In this document: in pieces, positions 7,396-15,517 of the stretch | Numbering within the stretch: position 1 is the first letter of the stretch | How the letters are laid out: every line of letters starts with the position of its first letter | NCBI GenBank assembly: GCA_024682835.1 | Contig: JAIKYU010000025.1 | Span: 1 to 36,774, forward strand | Direction of reading: 5' to 3' | Source of the DNA: Lachnospiraceae bacterium | GTDB taxonomy: Bacteria; Bacillota; Clostridia; Lachnospirales; Lachnospiraceae | DNA: 36,774 nt | The notes under the pieces: generated by a model | What the model saw: the letters and a program-made list of their open reading frames with translations, nothing else | What the model was told of the DNA's origin: nothing | The model's database searches: none | Translations under genes and position numbers: made by a program

Positions 7396-8679
7396 TTATT
7401 CCGCCTTCTTAAACGGACGCTTTCCTGCGCCGCGCGTGACGATCAGCGGTTGTGATTCCCGTTTCACCGATTCCTCGGTCATCACCACCTCCGTGATATC
7501 CTCGTTGGAAGGGATCTCATACATGACATCCATCATGGCCTTTTCCATGATGGCCCGCAGGCCGCGGGCGCCTGTCTTCTGGTCGTAAGCCAGATCGGCA
7601 ATTCTTTCGATCGCATCCTTTTCAAAGGAGAGCTTTACGCCGTCCATGTCAAACAGCACCTGATACTGCTTGACCAGCGCGTTTTTGGGCTTGGTCAGGA
7701 TCTCCACAAGTGCATCGCGGTTCAGGCCCTCCAGGGTGACCATGATCGGCACACGTCCGACAAATTCAGGAATCAGGCCGAATTTGATCAGATCCTGCGG
7801 CGTGACATCCCTCAGGATCTCACTGATCTCGCGCTCGTTCTTGTCGGCGATCTCCGCGTTAAATCCGATGGAATTGCGGTCAAGACGCGCCTCAACAATC
7901 TTCTCCAGACCGTCAAAGGCACCGCCGCAGATAAACAGGATATTCGAGGTGTCGATCGTCAGCAGCTCCTGGTGGGGGTGCTTTCTTCCGCCCTGCGGCG
8001 GGACGCTCGCAACCGTTCCTTCGATGATCTTAAGAAGCGCCTGCTGGACGCCTTCGCCCGAAACATCCCTGGTGATGGAGACATTCTCACTCTTCTTGGT
8101 GATTTTGTCGATTTCGTCAATATAGACGATCCCGTACTGTGCACGCTCAATGTCATAGTCGGCAGCCTGAATCAGCTTCAGCAGAATATTCTCCACGTCC
8201 TCACCGACATAGCCTGCCTCCGTCAACGTCGTCGCATCGGCGATCGCGAACGGCACATTGATGATCCGTGCAAGCGTCTGTGCCAGATAGGTCTTGCCAC
8301 AGCCCGTGGGCCCGATCATCAGGATATTGCTCTTCTGCAGCTCCACGTCGCCGGTGTGCTCCTCAGGAGAAAGCACACGCTTGTAGTGATTGTAGACGGA
8401 TACAGCGAAGACCTTCTTGGCCTCATCCTGCCCGATGACATATTGATCAAGGAACTCCCGGATCTCAGCGGGCTTTAGAAGATTGATCCGACCGTTCTCC
8501 CCGTCGGCATTCTCCGCGCCGTTCTCCTCCTCGAATTCCTCCTCGATGATATTGGCGCAGATGCTCACACATTCATCACAGATATATACACCCGCAGGTC
8601 CTGCAATCAGCTTGCGGACCTGATCCTGTGTCTTGTTGCAGAAATTGCAGCGAACTTCCCCCGGAAAACGACTCATCAT
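7396..8679 (-). CDS. clpX: ATP-dependent Clp protease unfoldase ClpX
   Basis: ClpX unfolds tagged substrates and feeds them to ClpP. The 427-residue protein has the N-terminal zinc-binding domain (Cys11, Cys14, Cys34, Cys37), Walker A GPTGCGKT (123-130), pore loop GYVG (156-159), Walker B IVYIDE (184-189), RKH loop (232-234) and the ClpP-docking IGF tripeptide (271-273). All functional motifs are intact. It begins 2 nt after the clpP stop codon, with two adjacent ATGs (8679 and 8676) that cannot be told apart. A purine-rich AAGGATAAG stretch inside the end of clpP probably serves as ribosome site. Cotranscribed with tig, clpP and engB. Confidence 0.97.
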   Translation of the reverse strand: MMSRFPGEVRCNFCNKTQDQVRKLIAGPAGVYICDECVSICANIIEEEFEEENGAENADGENGRINLLKPAEIREFLDQYVIGQDEAKKVFAVSVYNHYKRVLSPEEHTGDVELQKSNILMIGPTGCGKTYLAQTLARIINVPFAIADATTLTEAGYVGEDVENILLKLIQAADYDIERAQYGIVYIDEIDKITKKSENVSITRDVSGEGVQQALLKIIEGTVASVPPQGGRKHPHQELLTIDTSNILFICGGAFDGLEKIVEARLDRNSIGFNAEIADKNEREISEILRDVTPQDLIKFGLIPEFVGRVPIMVTLEGLNRDALVEILTKPKNALVKQYQVLFDMDGVKLSFEKDAIERIADLAYDQKTGARGLRAIMEKAMMDVMYEIPSNEDITEVVMTEESVKRESQPLIVTRGAGKRPFKKAE

Positions 8680-8681
8680 TC

Positions 8682-9302
8682 TTACTTATCCTTATCCTTG
8701 TTCTTATCCTTCTTCTCATCTGCACGTGCTGAAATGACGGAATCAATCAGACCGTATTCCATCGCCTCCTGAGCGCTCATCCAGTTGTCACGCTCCGTGT
8801 CCTCCGCGATGCGCTCAATCGGCTTGCCTGTATTATCGGCAAGGATCTTGTTCAGGTTTTCTCTCGTGCGGAGAATATGCTTCGCGGCGATTTCGATTTC
8901 GGTCGCCTGTCCGCGCGAACCGCCGGAGGGCTGATGAATCATGATCTCCGCATTCGGCAGCGCCTGCCGCTTGCCCTTGGCACCGCCGGCCAGCAGAAAC
9001 GCCCCCATGCTTGCAGCCATGCCGACACAGATCGTCGCCACGTCGCATTTGATGTAATTCATCGTGTCGTAGATTGCCATGCCGCTTGTGATCTCGCCGC
9101 CGGGGCTGTTGATATAGAGATGAATATCCTTCTCCGGATCCTCTGCCTCGAGGAAAAGGAGCTGCGCCACCACCACGCTCGCGGAATTGGCGTCCACTTC
9201 CTCGCCAAGGAAAATGATCCGCTCCTTTAACAGTCTTGAATAAATGTCATACGAGCGCTCTCCGCGGCTCGTCTGCTCAATAACATAAGGGATCAGACTC
9301 AT
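8682..9302 (-). CDS. clpP: ATP-dependent Clp protease proteolytic subunit ClpP
   Basis: ClpP is the serine peptidase core of ClpXP, forming two stacked heptameric rings. The 206-residue protein begins [16 protein letters not shown], the normal mature-like N-terminus, and has the triad Ser98 (GMAASMG), His123 (MIHQPSGG) and Asp172 (ERDNW). The extreme C-terminus is a run of alternating Lys and Asp ([10 protein letters not shown]). The ATG at 9302 is preferred: AGAGGTG lies 6 nt upstream, while an in-frame GTG at 9317 lacks a site of its own. The start lies 11 nt beyond the tig stop. Only one clpP is visible here. Confidence 0.97.
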   Translation of the reverse strand: MSLIPYVIEQTSRGERSYDIYSRLLKERIIFLGEEVDANSASVVVAQLLFLEAEDPEKDIHLYINSPGGEITSGMAIYDTMNYIKCDVATICVGMAASMGAFLLAGGAKGKRQALPNAEIMIHQPSGGSRGQATEIEIAAKHILRTRENLNKILADNTGKPIERIAEDTERDNWMSAQEAMEYGLIDSVISARADEKKDKNKDKDK

Positions 9303-9313
9303 TGTTTCACCTC

Positions 9314-10603
9314 TCACTTCTTTTCCTTAACCTGTTCCATGACGAATTTCGTGGCCTTCTCGATCTCCGAATTCTCGCGGATCTCTCTGATCTGCGCTCT
9401 GGAAAGAAGCTTCTTCAGCTCATCGAGCGACATCTTATAGTCATCGGCCTGCTTCTGAAGGATTTCCTCCAGTTCCTCATCCGAAACACGCAGATCCTCT
9501 TTCCTTGCGATCTCCTCGAGCACCAGCGCGCCCTTGAGGCGCTTCTCGACAGAGGGCTTCATCTGGTCACGCATGGCCTCCACCGTCTGCCCGGTGTACT
9601 GAATGTACTGCTCAAGAGAAAGACCCTGCATCCGAAGCTGCTGCGCGTAATTGCGCATGGTCATATCGATATTGCTCTCCACCATCGCCTCCGGCAGTTC
9701 AAGTTCGGAATCCGCGACGATTTCATCGATCACCTGATCCTCGCGCTCCTTCTCCGCGTCCGCGTGCTTTTTCTCGGAAAGCTTTTTCTTCACGTCCTCC
9801 TGATACTCGGCAAAGGTTTCAAACTCGGAAACATCGCTCGCGTAATCGTCGTTCAGCTCCGGAAGCTCCTTCTCGCGGATCCCGTGGACGGTGCATTTAA
9901 AGACCGCCTCCTTCGACCGGAGCGATTCCTCATGGTAGTCCTCGGGGAAGGTGACCTCCACATCGAGCTCTTTGTCGATCTCCGCGCCGATAAGCTTTTC
10001 CTCAAAGCCGGGGATGAAGGAGCCCGAACCGATGGTCAACGGGTAATTCTCCCCCTTACCGCCTTCAAACGCCTCACCGTCGATAAAGCCTTCAAAATCC
10101 AGCGTCACGGTGTCCCCGTCCTTGACAGGGCGGTCTGTGACATCCACGCTCCTCGCATTCATCCCGCGGACGCGCTCAATCTCTGCCGTAAGCTCCTCAT
10201 CGGAAACCGTGTCGTCAATCTTACTGACCTTGATTCCCTTATACTTTCCAAGCTTGACCGGAGGCCGCAGCGCCACTTTGGCGGTGTAGATAAACGGCTT
10301 CCCGCTCTCAACCTGCACCACGGCGATCTCGGGCATCGACACGATCTCCTCTCCGGAGTCCTCGGCCGCGTCGCTGTATGTGGAATCGATCACATCGTTG
10401 GCGGCATCCTCGTAAAAAATGCCGGCGCCGTAAAGCTTTTCGATCATCTTTCTGGGGGCCTTGCCCTTGCGGAAGCCGGGCACATTGATGCGGCCGCGGG
10501 ACGCGCGGTACGCCTTATCAATCGCCTGCTCCAGGGTGTCAGCGTCGATCTCGATCGTGAGAAGCGCCATATTGTTGTCCTGTTTTTCGACCTTTACACT
10601 CAT
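9314..10603 (-). CDS. tig: Trigger factor (ribosome-associated chaperone and peptidyl-prolyl isomerase)
   Basis: Trigger factor binds the ribosome exit tunnel and shields nascent chains. The 429-residue protein has the N-terminal ribosome-binding domain with signature GFRKGKAP (43-50), a central FKBP-type isomerase domain (about 150-235, containing [11 protein letters not shown] and [10 protein letters not shown]) and a helical C-terminal arm domain. Length is normal. I place the start at the ATG at 10603 because the alternative upstream GTG at 10645 would fall at the predicted transcription start. First gene of the tig-clpP-clpX-engB operon; its promoter lies in the 3' end of the CYTH gene. 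Confidence 0.95.
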   Translation of the reverse strand: MSVKVEKQDNNMALLTIEIDADTLEQAIDKAYRASRGRINVPGFRKGKAPRKMIEKLYGAGIFYEDAANDVIDSTYSDAAEDSGEEIVSMPEIAVVQVESGKPFIYTAKVALRPPVKLGKYKGIKVSKIDDTVSDEELTAEIERVRGMNARSVDVTDRPVKDGDTVTLDFEGFIDGEAFEGGKGENYPLTIGSGSFIPGFEEKLIGAEIDKELDVEVTFPEDYHEESLRSKEAVFKCTVHGIREKELPELNDDYASDVSEFETFAEYQEDVKKKLSEKKHADAEKEREDQVIDEIVADSELELPEAMVESNIDMTMRNYAQQLRMQGLSLEQYIQYTGQTVEAMRDQMKPSVEKRLKGALVLEEIARKEDLRVSDEELEEILQKQADDYKMSLDELKKLLSRAQIREIRENSEIEKATKFVMEQVKEKK

Positions 10604-10653
10604 TCCTTTACCTGACCTTCCTTTGGTGATTGGCAAAACATACACGAAATAGC

Positions 10654-10682
10654 ATTATATCAATTCCTTTCAGATAATGCAA
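10654..10682 (-). promoter_or_regulatory. Promoter of the tig-clpP-clpX-engB operon
   Basis: On the minus strand TTGCAT (10682-10677) and a consensus TATAAT (10659-10654) are separated by 17 nt. The -35 box and most of the spacer lie inside the last codons of the CYTH gene, whose stop is at 10660-10662. Predicted start near 10647, leader about 44 nt. No terminator separates the CYTH gene from tig, so read-through is possible. Confidence 0.72.
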
Positions 10683-11181
10683 GCCACGCATTGGAATAGT
10701 GCTCATCCCCCGTCACCTCTCTGCCGAACCAGTCCGCCGGATGATACGCGGCTGCGATCTCCTCGGAAGGAAATTCCACCTCTGCGATCTGCAGCCCCTC
10801 GAATTCCCCGGAAAAAACATCCAGTTCAATCTGTCCTTCCCCGGAGGCCGCCCAAGACGCCGCATCAGCGTTCGCCGCATGCGAAAACGCGTCTGCATTG
10901 AGCGGAATAAGAACCCGTCTCTTTTCGATCAGTCTCCCGTCCGCCTTTGCCAGCAGGTGGTCAAAGGCCTCCTTAGACAGCGGCAGGTTGTATTCCTCCT
11001 GCCCGATCTGTCCCGCCTGCCTCAGGCCTTTGTAGGTCATATAATACTGATCATCCTCCCTGCGCACGCGCACAGCGGGATGGCGGCACAGATAGCCCTG
11101 TACGATCTCATGATAAGGAAAGCGCTCCGGATTCTCCGGAAACGCTTTCACCAGAAATTTCCTTTCAATTTCCATACCCAT
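10660..11181 (-). CDS. CYTH domain protein (putative triphosphatase)
   Basis: A 173-residue cytoplasmic protein of the CYTH superfamily. The family signature ExExK is present at the extreme N-terminus (Glu4, Glu6, Lys8 within EIERKF), followed by charged strands expected to line the tunnel, such as VRVRRED and YYMTYKG (about 37-52). CYTH enzymes hydrolyse inorganic tripolyphosphate or other triphosphorylated substrates using divalent metal ions; some are class IV adenylate cyclases or thiamine triphosphatases. Small bacterial single-domain members like this are most often triphosphatases, but the substrate cannot be read from sequence. It starts 92 nt after the DJ-1 gene, with only a weak GAG ribosome site 8 nt before the ATG and a stronger GGAGGG 15 nt away. 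No promoter is evident in the gap, so it may belong to the tetR unit. Confidence 0.85.
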   Translation of the reverse strand: MGMEIERKFLVKAFPENPERFPYHEIVQGYLCRHPAVRVRREDDQYYMTYKGLRQAGQIGQEEYNLPLSKEAFDHLLAKADGRLIEKRRVLIPLNADAFSHAANADAASWAASGEGQIELDVFSGEFEGLQIAEVEFPSEEIAAAYHPADWFGREVTGDEHYSNAWLALSERN

Positions 11182-11273
11182 ATCGCGTTCTCAATTCCCT
11201 CCGTCAGCGACAGTAAGCCCTGCCGCAATCGCGTGAAGCCGGTGCTGCAGCCCGCGAAACCTCCCTGTAGGAT

Positions 11274-11825
11274 TCACCGGCGATAAACGATCCTCTTCGC
11301 CATCTCTTCCGCTGCGCCCGGATCCAGCAGTCTCTCAATCAAGGCCAGACCGAACGGTATCGCAGTGCCCATTCCGCGGCTCGTCGTAAAATGCCCGTCA
11401 ACCGCCACCTCCTCAGTGACCACCTCTGCCCCGTCCAGCGCATCCTCACAGCCGGGATAGCAGCAGGCGCGCCGTCCCCTTAAAAGTCCCATCTCGCCAA
11501 AGACGGTCGGCGCCGCACAGATAGCGGCCAGATATTTGCCCGCCGCATCAAAGGCCCGAATCTGTTCCGCAAGCGGAGCACAGGCCTTCAGATTCTTTGT
11601 GCCGGGCATCCCGCCGGGCAGAATCAGCATATCCAGACTGGAGAAGTCCACCTCCCCAAGCACCCCGTCCGCCTGCACCTTGATTCCGTGCGAGCCCGTT
11701 ACCTCAACCTTCTCGCTGATCGAAACCATCCGGCATTCGATCCCTGCCCGCCTGAGCAGATCCACCACCGTCAGTGCCTCGATTTCCTCAAAACCGTCCG
11801 CAAGAAAAACCGCCGTCTGTGCCAT
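11274..11825 (-). CDS. DJ-1/PfpI family protein
   Basis: This 183-residue protein belongs to the DJ-1/ThiJ/PfpI group. The elbow cysteine is Cys103 in AAICAAP, and the supporting acidic residue lies in GFEEIEA (residues 11-17). The C-terminal segment with HFTTSRGMGTA also fits DJ-1. Family members have been described as redox sensors, glyoxalases or deglycases; the exact activity here is unknown. The ATG at 11825 is preferred over the in-frame TTG at 11843 because a GGGAG/CGGAG purine stretch lies directly upstream. It begins 14 nt after the malQ stop, so the two are cotranscribed. Association with a carbohydrate enzyme could suggest detoxification of reactive sugars, but this is inference. 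Confidence 0.9.
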   Translation of the reverse strand: MAQTAVFLADGFEEIEALTVVDLLRRAGIECRMVSISEKVEVTGSHGIKVQADGVLGEVDFSSLDMLILPGGMPGTKNLKACAPLAEQIRAFDAAGKYLAAICAAPTVFGEMGLLRGRRACCYPGCEDALDGAEVVTEEVAVDGHFTTSRGMGTAIPFGLALIERLLDPGAAEEMAKRIVYRR

Positions 11826-11839
11826 CTCCGCTCCCTTCC

Positions 11840-13399
11840 TCAACCAAATTCAATATCACTTGCTATTTTATGAATTCTTCCGTACAGCCTGGTCATCCGG
11901 CGGATCCGCTCCGTCAGCTTTTCCGTGAGCAACCCGCTCTTCATCCGCCAGATCCAGTTGCCCCCGAGCGTGGACGGATGATTGATCCGTGCCTCGCTCC
12001 CCAGACCGAGCCAGTCCTGCATCGGAATGACCACCGTGTCCGCCACCGATGCGAATGCAGCCCGGATCAGAGCCGTCGCCGGATCCGTGCTGTCTGTCTC
12101 CGGGTAACCGAGATACTCTCTGGCATAGGCGCGGTCGGCTTCGGGAATCTCATCAAACCAGCTGTTCGTCGTGTCATTGTCATGTGTTCCCGTATAAACG
12201 ACACAGTTTGTCGGATAATGATGCGGCAGATAATCGCTCTCCTCGCGGGAGTCAAACGCAAACTGCAGCACCTTCATGCCCGGATATCCCGTGTCCGCCA
12301 CCAGCTTCAAAACCTCCGGAGTGAGAAATCCCAGATCCTCGGCAATCACCGGCACGTCTCCCAGCTTTTCATGAAGTGTCTCGAAGAATGCATGATCCGG
12401 TCCCTTTTCCCACCGGCCGAATTCCGCCGTCTTATGACCGTAGGGGATGGAATAATAGGATTCGAACCCCCGGAAGTGATCGATTCGCAGCACATCACAC
12501 ATTGAAAAGGCGTGCCTCAGACGCTCCATCCACCATGCAAAGCCCGTTTCCGCGTGTTTCTGCCACCGGTAGAGCGGGTTGCCCCACAGCTGTCCGGTCG
12601 CGGAAAAGGCATCGGGCGGACAGCCCGCCACTGCAATCGGAACCCTGTCTTCATCCAGCTGGAAGAGCTCGGGATTCGCCCACACATCGGAGGAATCCGG
12701 TGCGACGTAGATCGGGATATCGCCGATGATCCGCACGCCTGCTTCGCCCGCATAGCGTTTCAGCTCCGCATACTGGACGGCAAACAGATACTGAAGAAAT
12801 GCGTGAAAGTCAATCTCCTCCGCGTACTTCCTGCGCGCCGCGGCAATCGCAGCGGGCTCGCGGAGGCGCAGCGCCGCATCCCATTCCAGAAAGCTCTTTC
12901 CGCCGTAGGCGGTCTTCAATGCCATAAAGAGGGAAAAATCATCGAGCCAGTCGACATTTTTCGCTGTAAAATCCGCGTAATCACTCCGCAGCTTTCTAAA
13001 CTCCCCCACACCGTCGGGTGTCAGAAGAAAGCGGTCGTACGCTTTGCGCAGCAAAACAAACCGCTGCCGGTACAGCTCTTCATAATCAATCGGCACGCCG
13101 TCCGGTTTTTCCTCCGCCGCGGCCTCCGATTCCGTCAGAAGACCGTCCTCGACCAGCGTGTCAATGTCGATGAAATACGGATTGCCCGCATAGGTTGAAA
13201 AGGACTGATACGGACTGTCCCCGTAACTGGTCGGCCCCATCGGCAGTATCTGCCAATAGGACTGCCCTGCTTCGCGGAGAAAATCCACAAACCGGCATGC
13301 CTCTTTTCCAAGCGAACCGATCCCATATCTGCCGGGCAGGGAAAAAACGGGCAGCAGAATCCCTGCCGCACGACCTAGTTGAGCCGATCCTCCCGCCAT
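11840..13399 (-). CDS. malQ: 4-alpha-glucanotransferase (amylomaltase)
   Basis: MalQ transfers alpha-1,4-glucan segments between maltooligosaccharides and releases glucose; it is GH77 and cytoplasmic. The 519-residue protein contains the catalytic nucleophile Asp307 (VLRIDHFRG), acid/base Glu354 (VIAEDLG) and transition-state Asp407 (GTHDND). The length matches the shorter, plant/Thermus-like MalQ class without an N-terminal extension. The ATG at 13399 is preferred, with AAAGGA 5 nt upstream; the GTG at 13414 would increase overlap with the preceding gene. As called, it overlaps the PfkB-like gene by 25 nt. No glycogen phosphorylase or maltose transporter is nearby. Confidence 0.95.
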   Translation of the reverse strand: MAGGSAQLGRAAGILLPVFSLPGRYGIGSLGKEACRFVDFLREAGQSYWQILPMGPTSYGDSPYQSFSTYAGNPYFIDIDTLVEDGLLTESEAAAEEKPDGVPIDYEELYRQRFVLLRKAYDRFLLTPDGVGEFRKLRSDYADFTAKNVDWLDDFSLFMALKTAYGGKSFLEWDAALRLREPAAIAAARRKYAEEIDFHAFLQYLFAVQYAELKRYAGEAGVRIIGDIPIYVAPDSSDVWANPELFQLDEDRVPIAVAGCPPDAFSATGQLWGNPLYRWQKHAETGFAWWMERLRHAFSMCDVLRIDHFRGFESYYSIPYGHKTAEFGRWEKGPDHAFFETLHEKLGDVPVIAEDLGFLTPEVLKLVADTGYPGMKVLQFAFDSREESDYLPHHYPTNCVVYTGTHDNDTTNSWFDEIPEADRAYAREYLGYPETDSTDPATALIRAAFASVADTVVIPMQDWLGLGSEARINHPSTLGGNWIWRMKSGLLTEKLTERIRRMTRLYGRIHKIASDIEFG

Positions 13400-14301
13400 A
13401 TGATTCCTTTCCACTGATTGAGCTGCTCCGTCGTCATAAAGCCCATGGAGGTGCCCATGTATCCGATCTTGTAGGATGCGAAGAGCAATGCCATCTTGAT
13501 CGCGTTGACCGAATCCCCGTCCTCCGCATAATAATGCAGGAAACAGGAATAGAGGGCATTGCCGGCGCCGACCGCATTGACCACCTCATTGATGCTCACG
13601 GTGTTATAGTGCGCATTCAGTCGCATTTTTTTATCGTACAGAATGAGACCCTTGGCGCCCTGGCCGAGAATAATGACATCCGTGCCGTACTTGTCTCCGA
13701 TCCGCTGAACGAACTCATAGGGATCCATGTCGCCGATATCATCGTCACTGAAATACAGGACATTAGCCGCTTTCAGGAAGTCCGCGCTGTACACCTCGGT
13801 TCTTTCGGAGAAATTGCGAATATTGACAGCGATTTTTTTGTGATTCCGAACGGCCTCCTCCAGAATCGGCCGGCAGAAGTTGGCGTTGGCCAGCACCGCG
13901 AAATCACACTGAGGCACCAGCCGTTCAATGGTTCCTCTGTCGTAGACGCTGTCACGGATATCCTTGATATCCTCAAAGATCTGCTCCTGGCGGTTTTCAT
14001 CCACCAGAACGACTGCCAGCGGCGTGTCCCCCTTGGTCCGCTGCACATAATTGGTCGGCACGGACACCTCGTGGTGAGGCGGGTTCATCATCGATATGTC
14101 CTGATTCTTCCCGAAAAAAGTGAGAAACATCACATCGTCGCCGAGCCACTTGAGTGCCAGCGATTCATTGTAGGCATCGCCGCCGACATCCGTGAAAATG
14201 GTGTTCGGTTTGTTGGTCAGAGGCGCGTACTCGACCGGTACTCCGTCCACCTTGACAATCGTCTCAATCTGTGTGATTCCAGCCAGCAAAAAACGATTCA
14301 T
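13375..14301 (-). CDS. PfkB/ribokinase-fold protein with substituted catalytic Asp
   Basis: A 308-residue protein with the PfkB carbohydrate-kinase fold. The N-terminal signature is recognisable as GGDAYNESLALKWLG (40-54, with the conserved Asn45). The C-terminal signature, normally DTTGAGD, reads NAVGAGN (242-248): both the first Asp and the catalytic-base Asp are Asn. The codon at the key position is AAT, part of a clean reading frame, so it is not a frameshift artefact. The anion-hole GAG is retained. The protein may be a weak kinase, a sugar-binding pseudokinase, or an enzyme with altered chemistry. Its ATG overlaps the tetR stop (ATGA), and malQ overlaps its end, so it is part of a coupled tetR-pfkB-malQ-DJ-1 unit. 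It might bind the sugar sensed or processed by this unit; that is inference. Confidence 0.82.
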   Translation of the reverse strand: MNRFLLAGITQIETIVKVDGVPVEYAPLTNKPNTIFTDVGGDAYNESLALKWLGDDVMFLTFFGKNQDISMMNPPHHEVSVPTNYVQRTKGDTPLAVVLVDENRQEQIFEDIKDIRDSVYDRGTIERLVPQCDFAVLANANFCRPILEEAVRNHKKIAVNIRNFSERTEVYSADFLKAANVLYFSDDDIGDMDPYEFVQRIGDKYGTDVIILGQGAKGLILYDKKMRLNAHYNTVSINEVVNAVGAGNALYSCFLHYYAEDGDSVNAIKMALLFASYKIGYMGTSMGFMTTEQLNQWKGIIWREDRLN

Positions 14302-14930
14302 GCTTCTACCTCTCTTTCCTGTTCCTCGTCTGTATAACACAACTGCCGCATCATGGACAGATACGCCTCACATGTCGAAGCATACTCTTCCGGCGCACCC
14401 TCCTCCAGCCGCAGCACATCCGTCAGAATCGAGCGAAAAGCGCCGGAGAGCATCCTGCCGATCATCTTCTGATCCGCCTCCGGCTTCAGACGCGAAAGCT
14501 CCACATGCTCGCTGATCATCCTGCTCTGCTCCGCGCGTTGAATAATCTGCCGTCCGACAGCCTTCGCGGCCGTCTCATTCTCTTCCCGGTCCGCGCGGTC
14601 CAAAAACAGAGACAGATACGGGTAGCGCTTCATGCAGTTGACCTGCGCCTTCAGAAGCTGTCCGCGCAGCACGAAATAGTCCGTCTCCGTCTTTCCGACA
14701 CAGGTGGAAATCTCCAGCTGCTCATATCTCATCGCATAATCATAGAGGAAAACATAGAGTCCAAGCTTGGACGTGAAATAATGGAACAGCAGCCCCTTGC
14801 TGACCCCCGCCTCACGAACGATATCATCCGTGCTCGCATGCGCATAGCCGGCGTTTGCAAACACCTTCAGTGCCGCATTGATCATCCGGTCCTGCTTTTC
14901 CTTCTTCAGATCAAAAAATTTTTCGTTCAA
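14298..14930 (-). CDS. TetR/AcrR family transcriptional regulator
   Basis: A 210-residue regulator with an N-terminal helix-turn-helix (about residues 16-58, containing STDDIVREAGVSKG and LFHYFTSK) and a helical ligand-binding domain of usual length. The start is a TTG at 14930, with CGGAG 7 nt upstream; the first internal Met at residue 16 would remove part of the DNA-binding domain. First gene of the unit with the PfkB-like protein, malQ and the DJ-1 gene. An inverted repeat, GACCC-N3-GGGTC, lies at 14965-14977 between its promoter and start codon, which suggests autorepression. The ligand is unknown; many TetR proteins respond to small hydrophobic molecules, so a sugar ligand should not be assumed. 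Confidence 0.9.
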   Translation of the reverse strand: MNEKFFDLKKEKQDRMINAALKVFANAGYAHASTDDIVREAGVSKGLLFHYFTSKLGLYVFLYDYAMRYEQLEISTCVGKTETDYFVLRGQLLKAQVNCMKRYPYLSLFLDRADREENETAAKAVGRQIIQRAEQSRMISEHVELSRLKPEADQKMIGRMLSGAFRSILTDVLRLEEGAPEEYASTCEAYLSMMRQLCYTDEEQEREVEA

Positions 14931-14964
14931 ATACGCGCTCCGTTCTAAACTCGGACGGTTGGTT

Positions 14965-15015
14965 GACCCATCGGGTCGATGTGTATATCATAGCATACTT
15001 GCTTTTTCTTTGCAA
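14965..15015 (-). promoter_or_regulatory. tetR promoter with overlapping inverted-repeat operator
   Basis: On the minus strand TTGCAA (15015-15010) and TATGAT (14992-14987) are 17 nt apart. Immediately downstream, around the predicted start near 14980, lies the inverted repeat GACCC-N3-GGGTC (14965-14977), a size and position typical of a TetR-family operator. Binding there would block initial transcription of tetR. Confidence 0.6.
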
Positions 15016-15054
15016 AGATATTTCCACCCTCTTTTTTTTCGACGGGAAATGGGG

Positions 15055-15093
15055 TATGATGATTGCAGGAGTATTGTGTCGCATTGATGCGAC
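15055..15093 (+). promoter_or_regulatory. Putative -10 and leader hairpin of the small acidic protein gene
   Basis: TATGAT at 15055-15060 could be a -10 box; the -35 region 17 nt upstream is only a T-run (15032-15037). The leader contains a perfect hairpin GTCGCA-TTGA-TGCGAC (15078-15093), 12 nt before AGGAGG. The hairpin could shield or stabilise the leader. The promoter call is weak. Confidence 0.35.
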
Positions 15094-15115
15094 GGTTGAC
15101 ACAAAGGAGGAAACC

Positions 15116-15430
15116 ATGGCTAAAAGCGGCTTCGGCAAGTTTCTCACCCTATGCACGATCGCGGCGGCGGCCGCTGCGGGTGTATACTACTATTTAAGCA
15201 AGCAGGACGATTCGTTCCTGAGGGATTTTGACGATGATTTTGACGATTTCGACGACTTCGAGGACAGCGACGCCACCGACTCGCGCAATTATGTGGATCT
15301 GGAGGGCGATTCCTCACTGGACAAAGCCTCCGGGGAGGCGGAAGAAAAGGCTGACGGTGATTCATCCGACCCGAAGGATCACGCGGATGACAACACGTTT
15401 CATGTAGCAGACGAGACAGATCCCCTCTGA
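15116..15430 (+). CDS. Small membrane-anchored acidic protein
   Basis: A 104-residue protein of unknown function. It has a short basic start (MAKSGFGKF), one hydrophobic segment (about 9-28, rich in Ala, ending GVYYYL) and a very acidic low-complexity tail in which Asp and Phe alternate (DFDDDFDDFDDF, about 38-49), followed by Glu/Asp/Ser-rich sequence. It looks like a single-pass membrane protein with a disordered acidic domain; the basic N-terminus suggests the tail lies outside. The start is certain: AGGAGG lies 5 nt before ATG 15116. Similar small proteins occur in Lachnospiraceae but I know no function. It diverges from tetR and ends at a strong bidirectional terminator. Metal binding or charge-based surface roles are possible but unsupported. 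Confidence 0.85.
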   Translation: MAKSGFGKFLTLCTIAAAAAAGVYYYLSKQDDSFLRDFDDDFDDFDDFEDSDATDSRNYVDLEGDSSLDKASGEAEEKADGDSSDPKDHADDNTFHVADETDPL

Positions 15431-15464
15431 GCGCCGGCATCACGCGCTCCTGACTTTACAGGTG

Positions 15465-15493
15465 AAAAATCCCCCGCCCTGCGGGGGATTTTT
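15465..15493. terminator. Bidirectional Rho-independent terminator
   Basis: A 13-bp perfect stem (arms 15465-15477 and 15481-15493) with a 3-nt loop, containing a CCCCCGC/GCGGGGG core flanked by A5 and T5. It works in both directions, ending the rightward small acidic protein gene and the leftward DUF2225 gene. Confidence 0.92.
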
Positions 15494-15517
15494 ATGCCCT
15501 CAGAACGCCTCCGTTTA

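Noticed and set aside
11182-11273. Gap between the DJ-1 and CYTH genes, with a 27-codon frame beginning at a GTG that overlaps the DJ-1 stop
   Set aside because: No ribosome site, no similarity and very short. No terminator or promoter is evident either.
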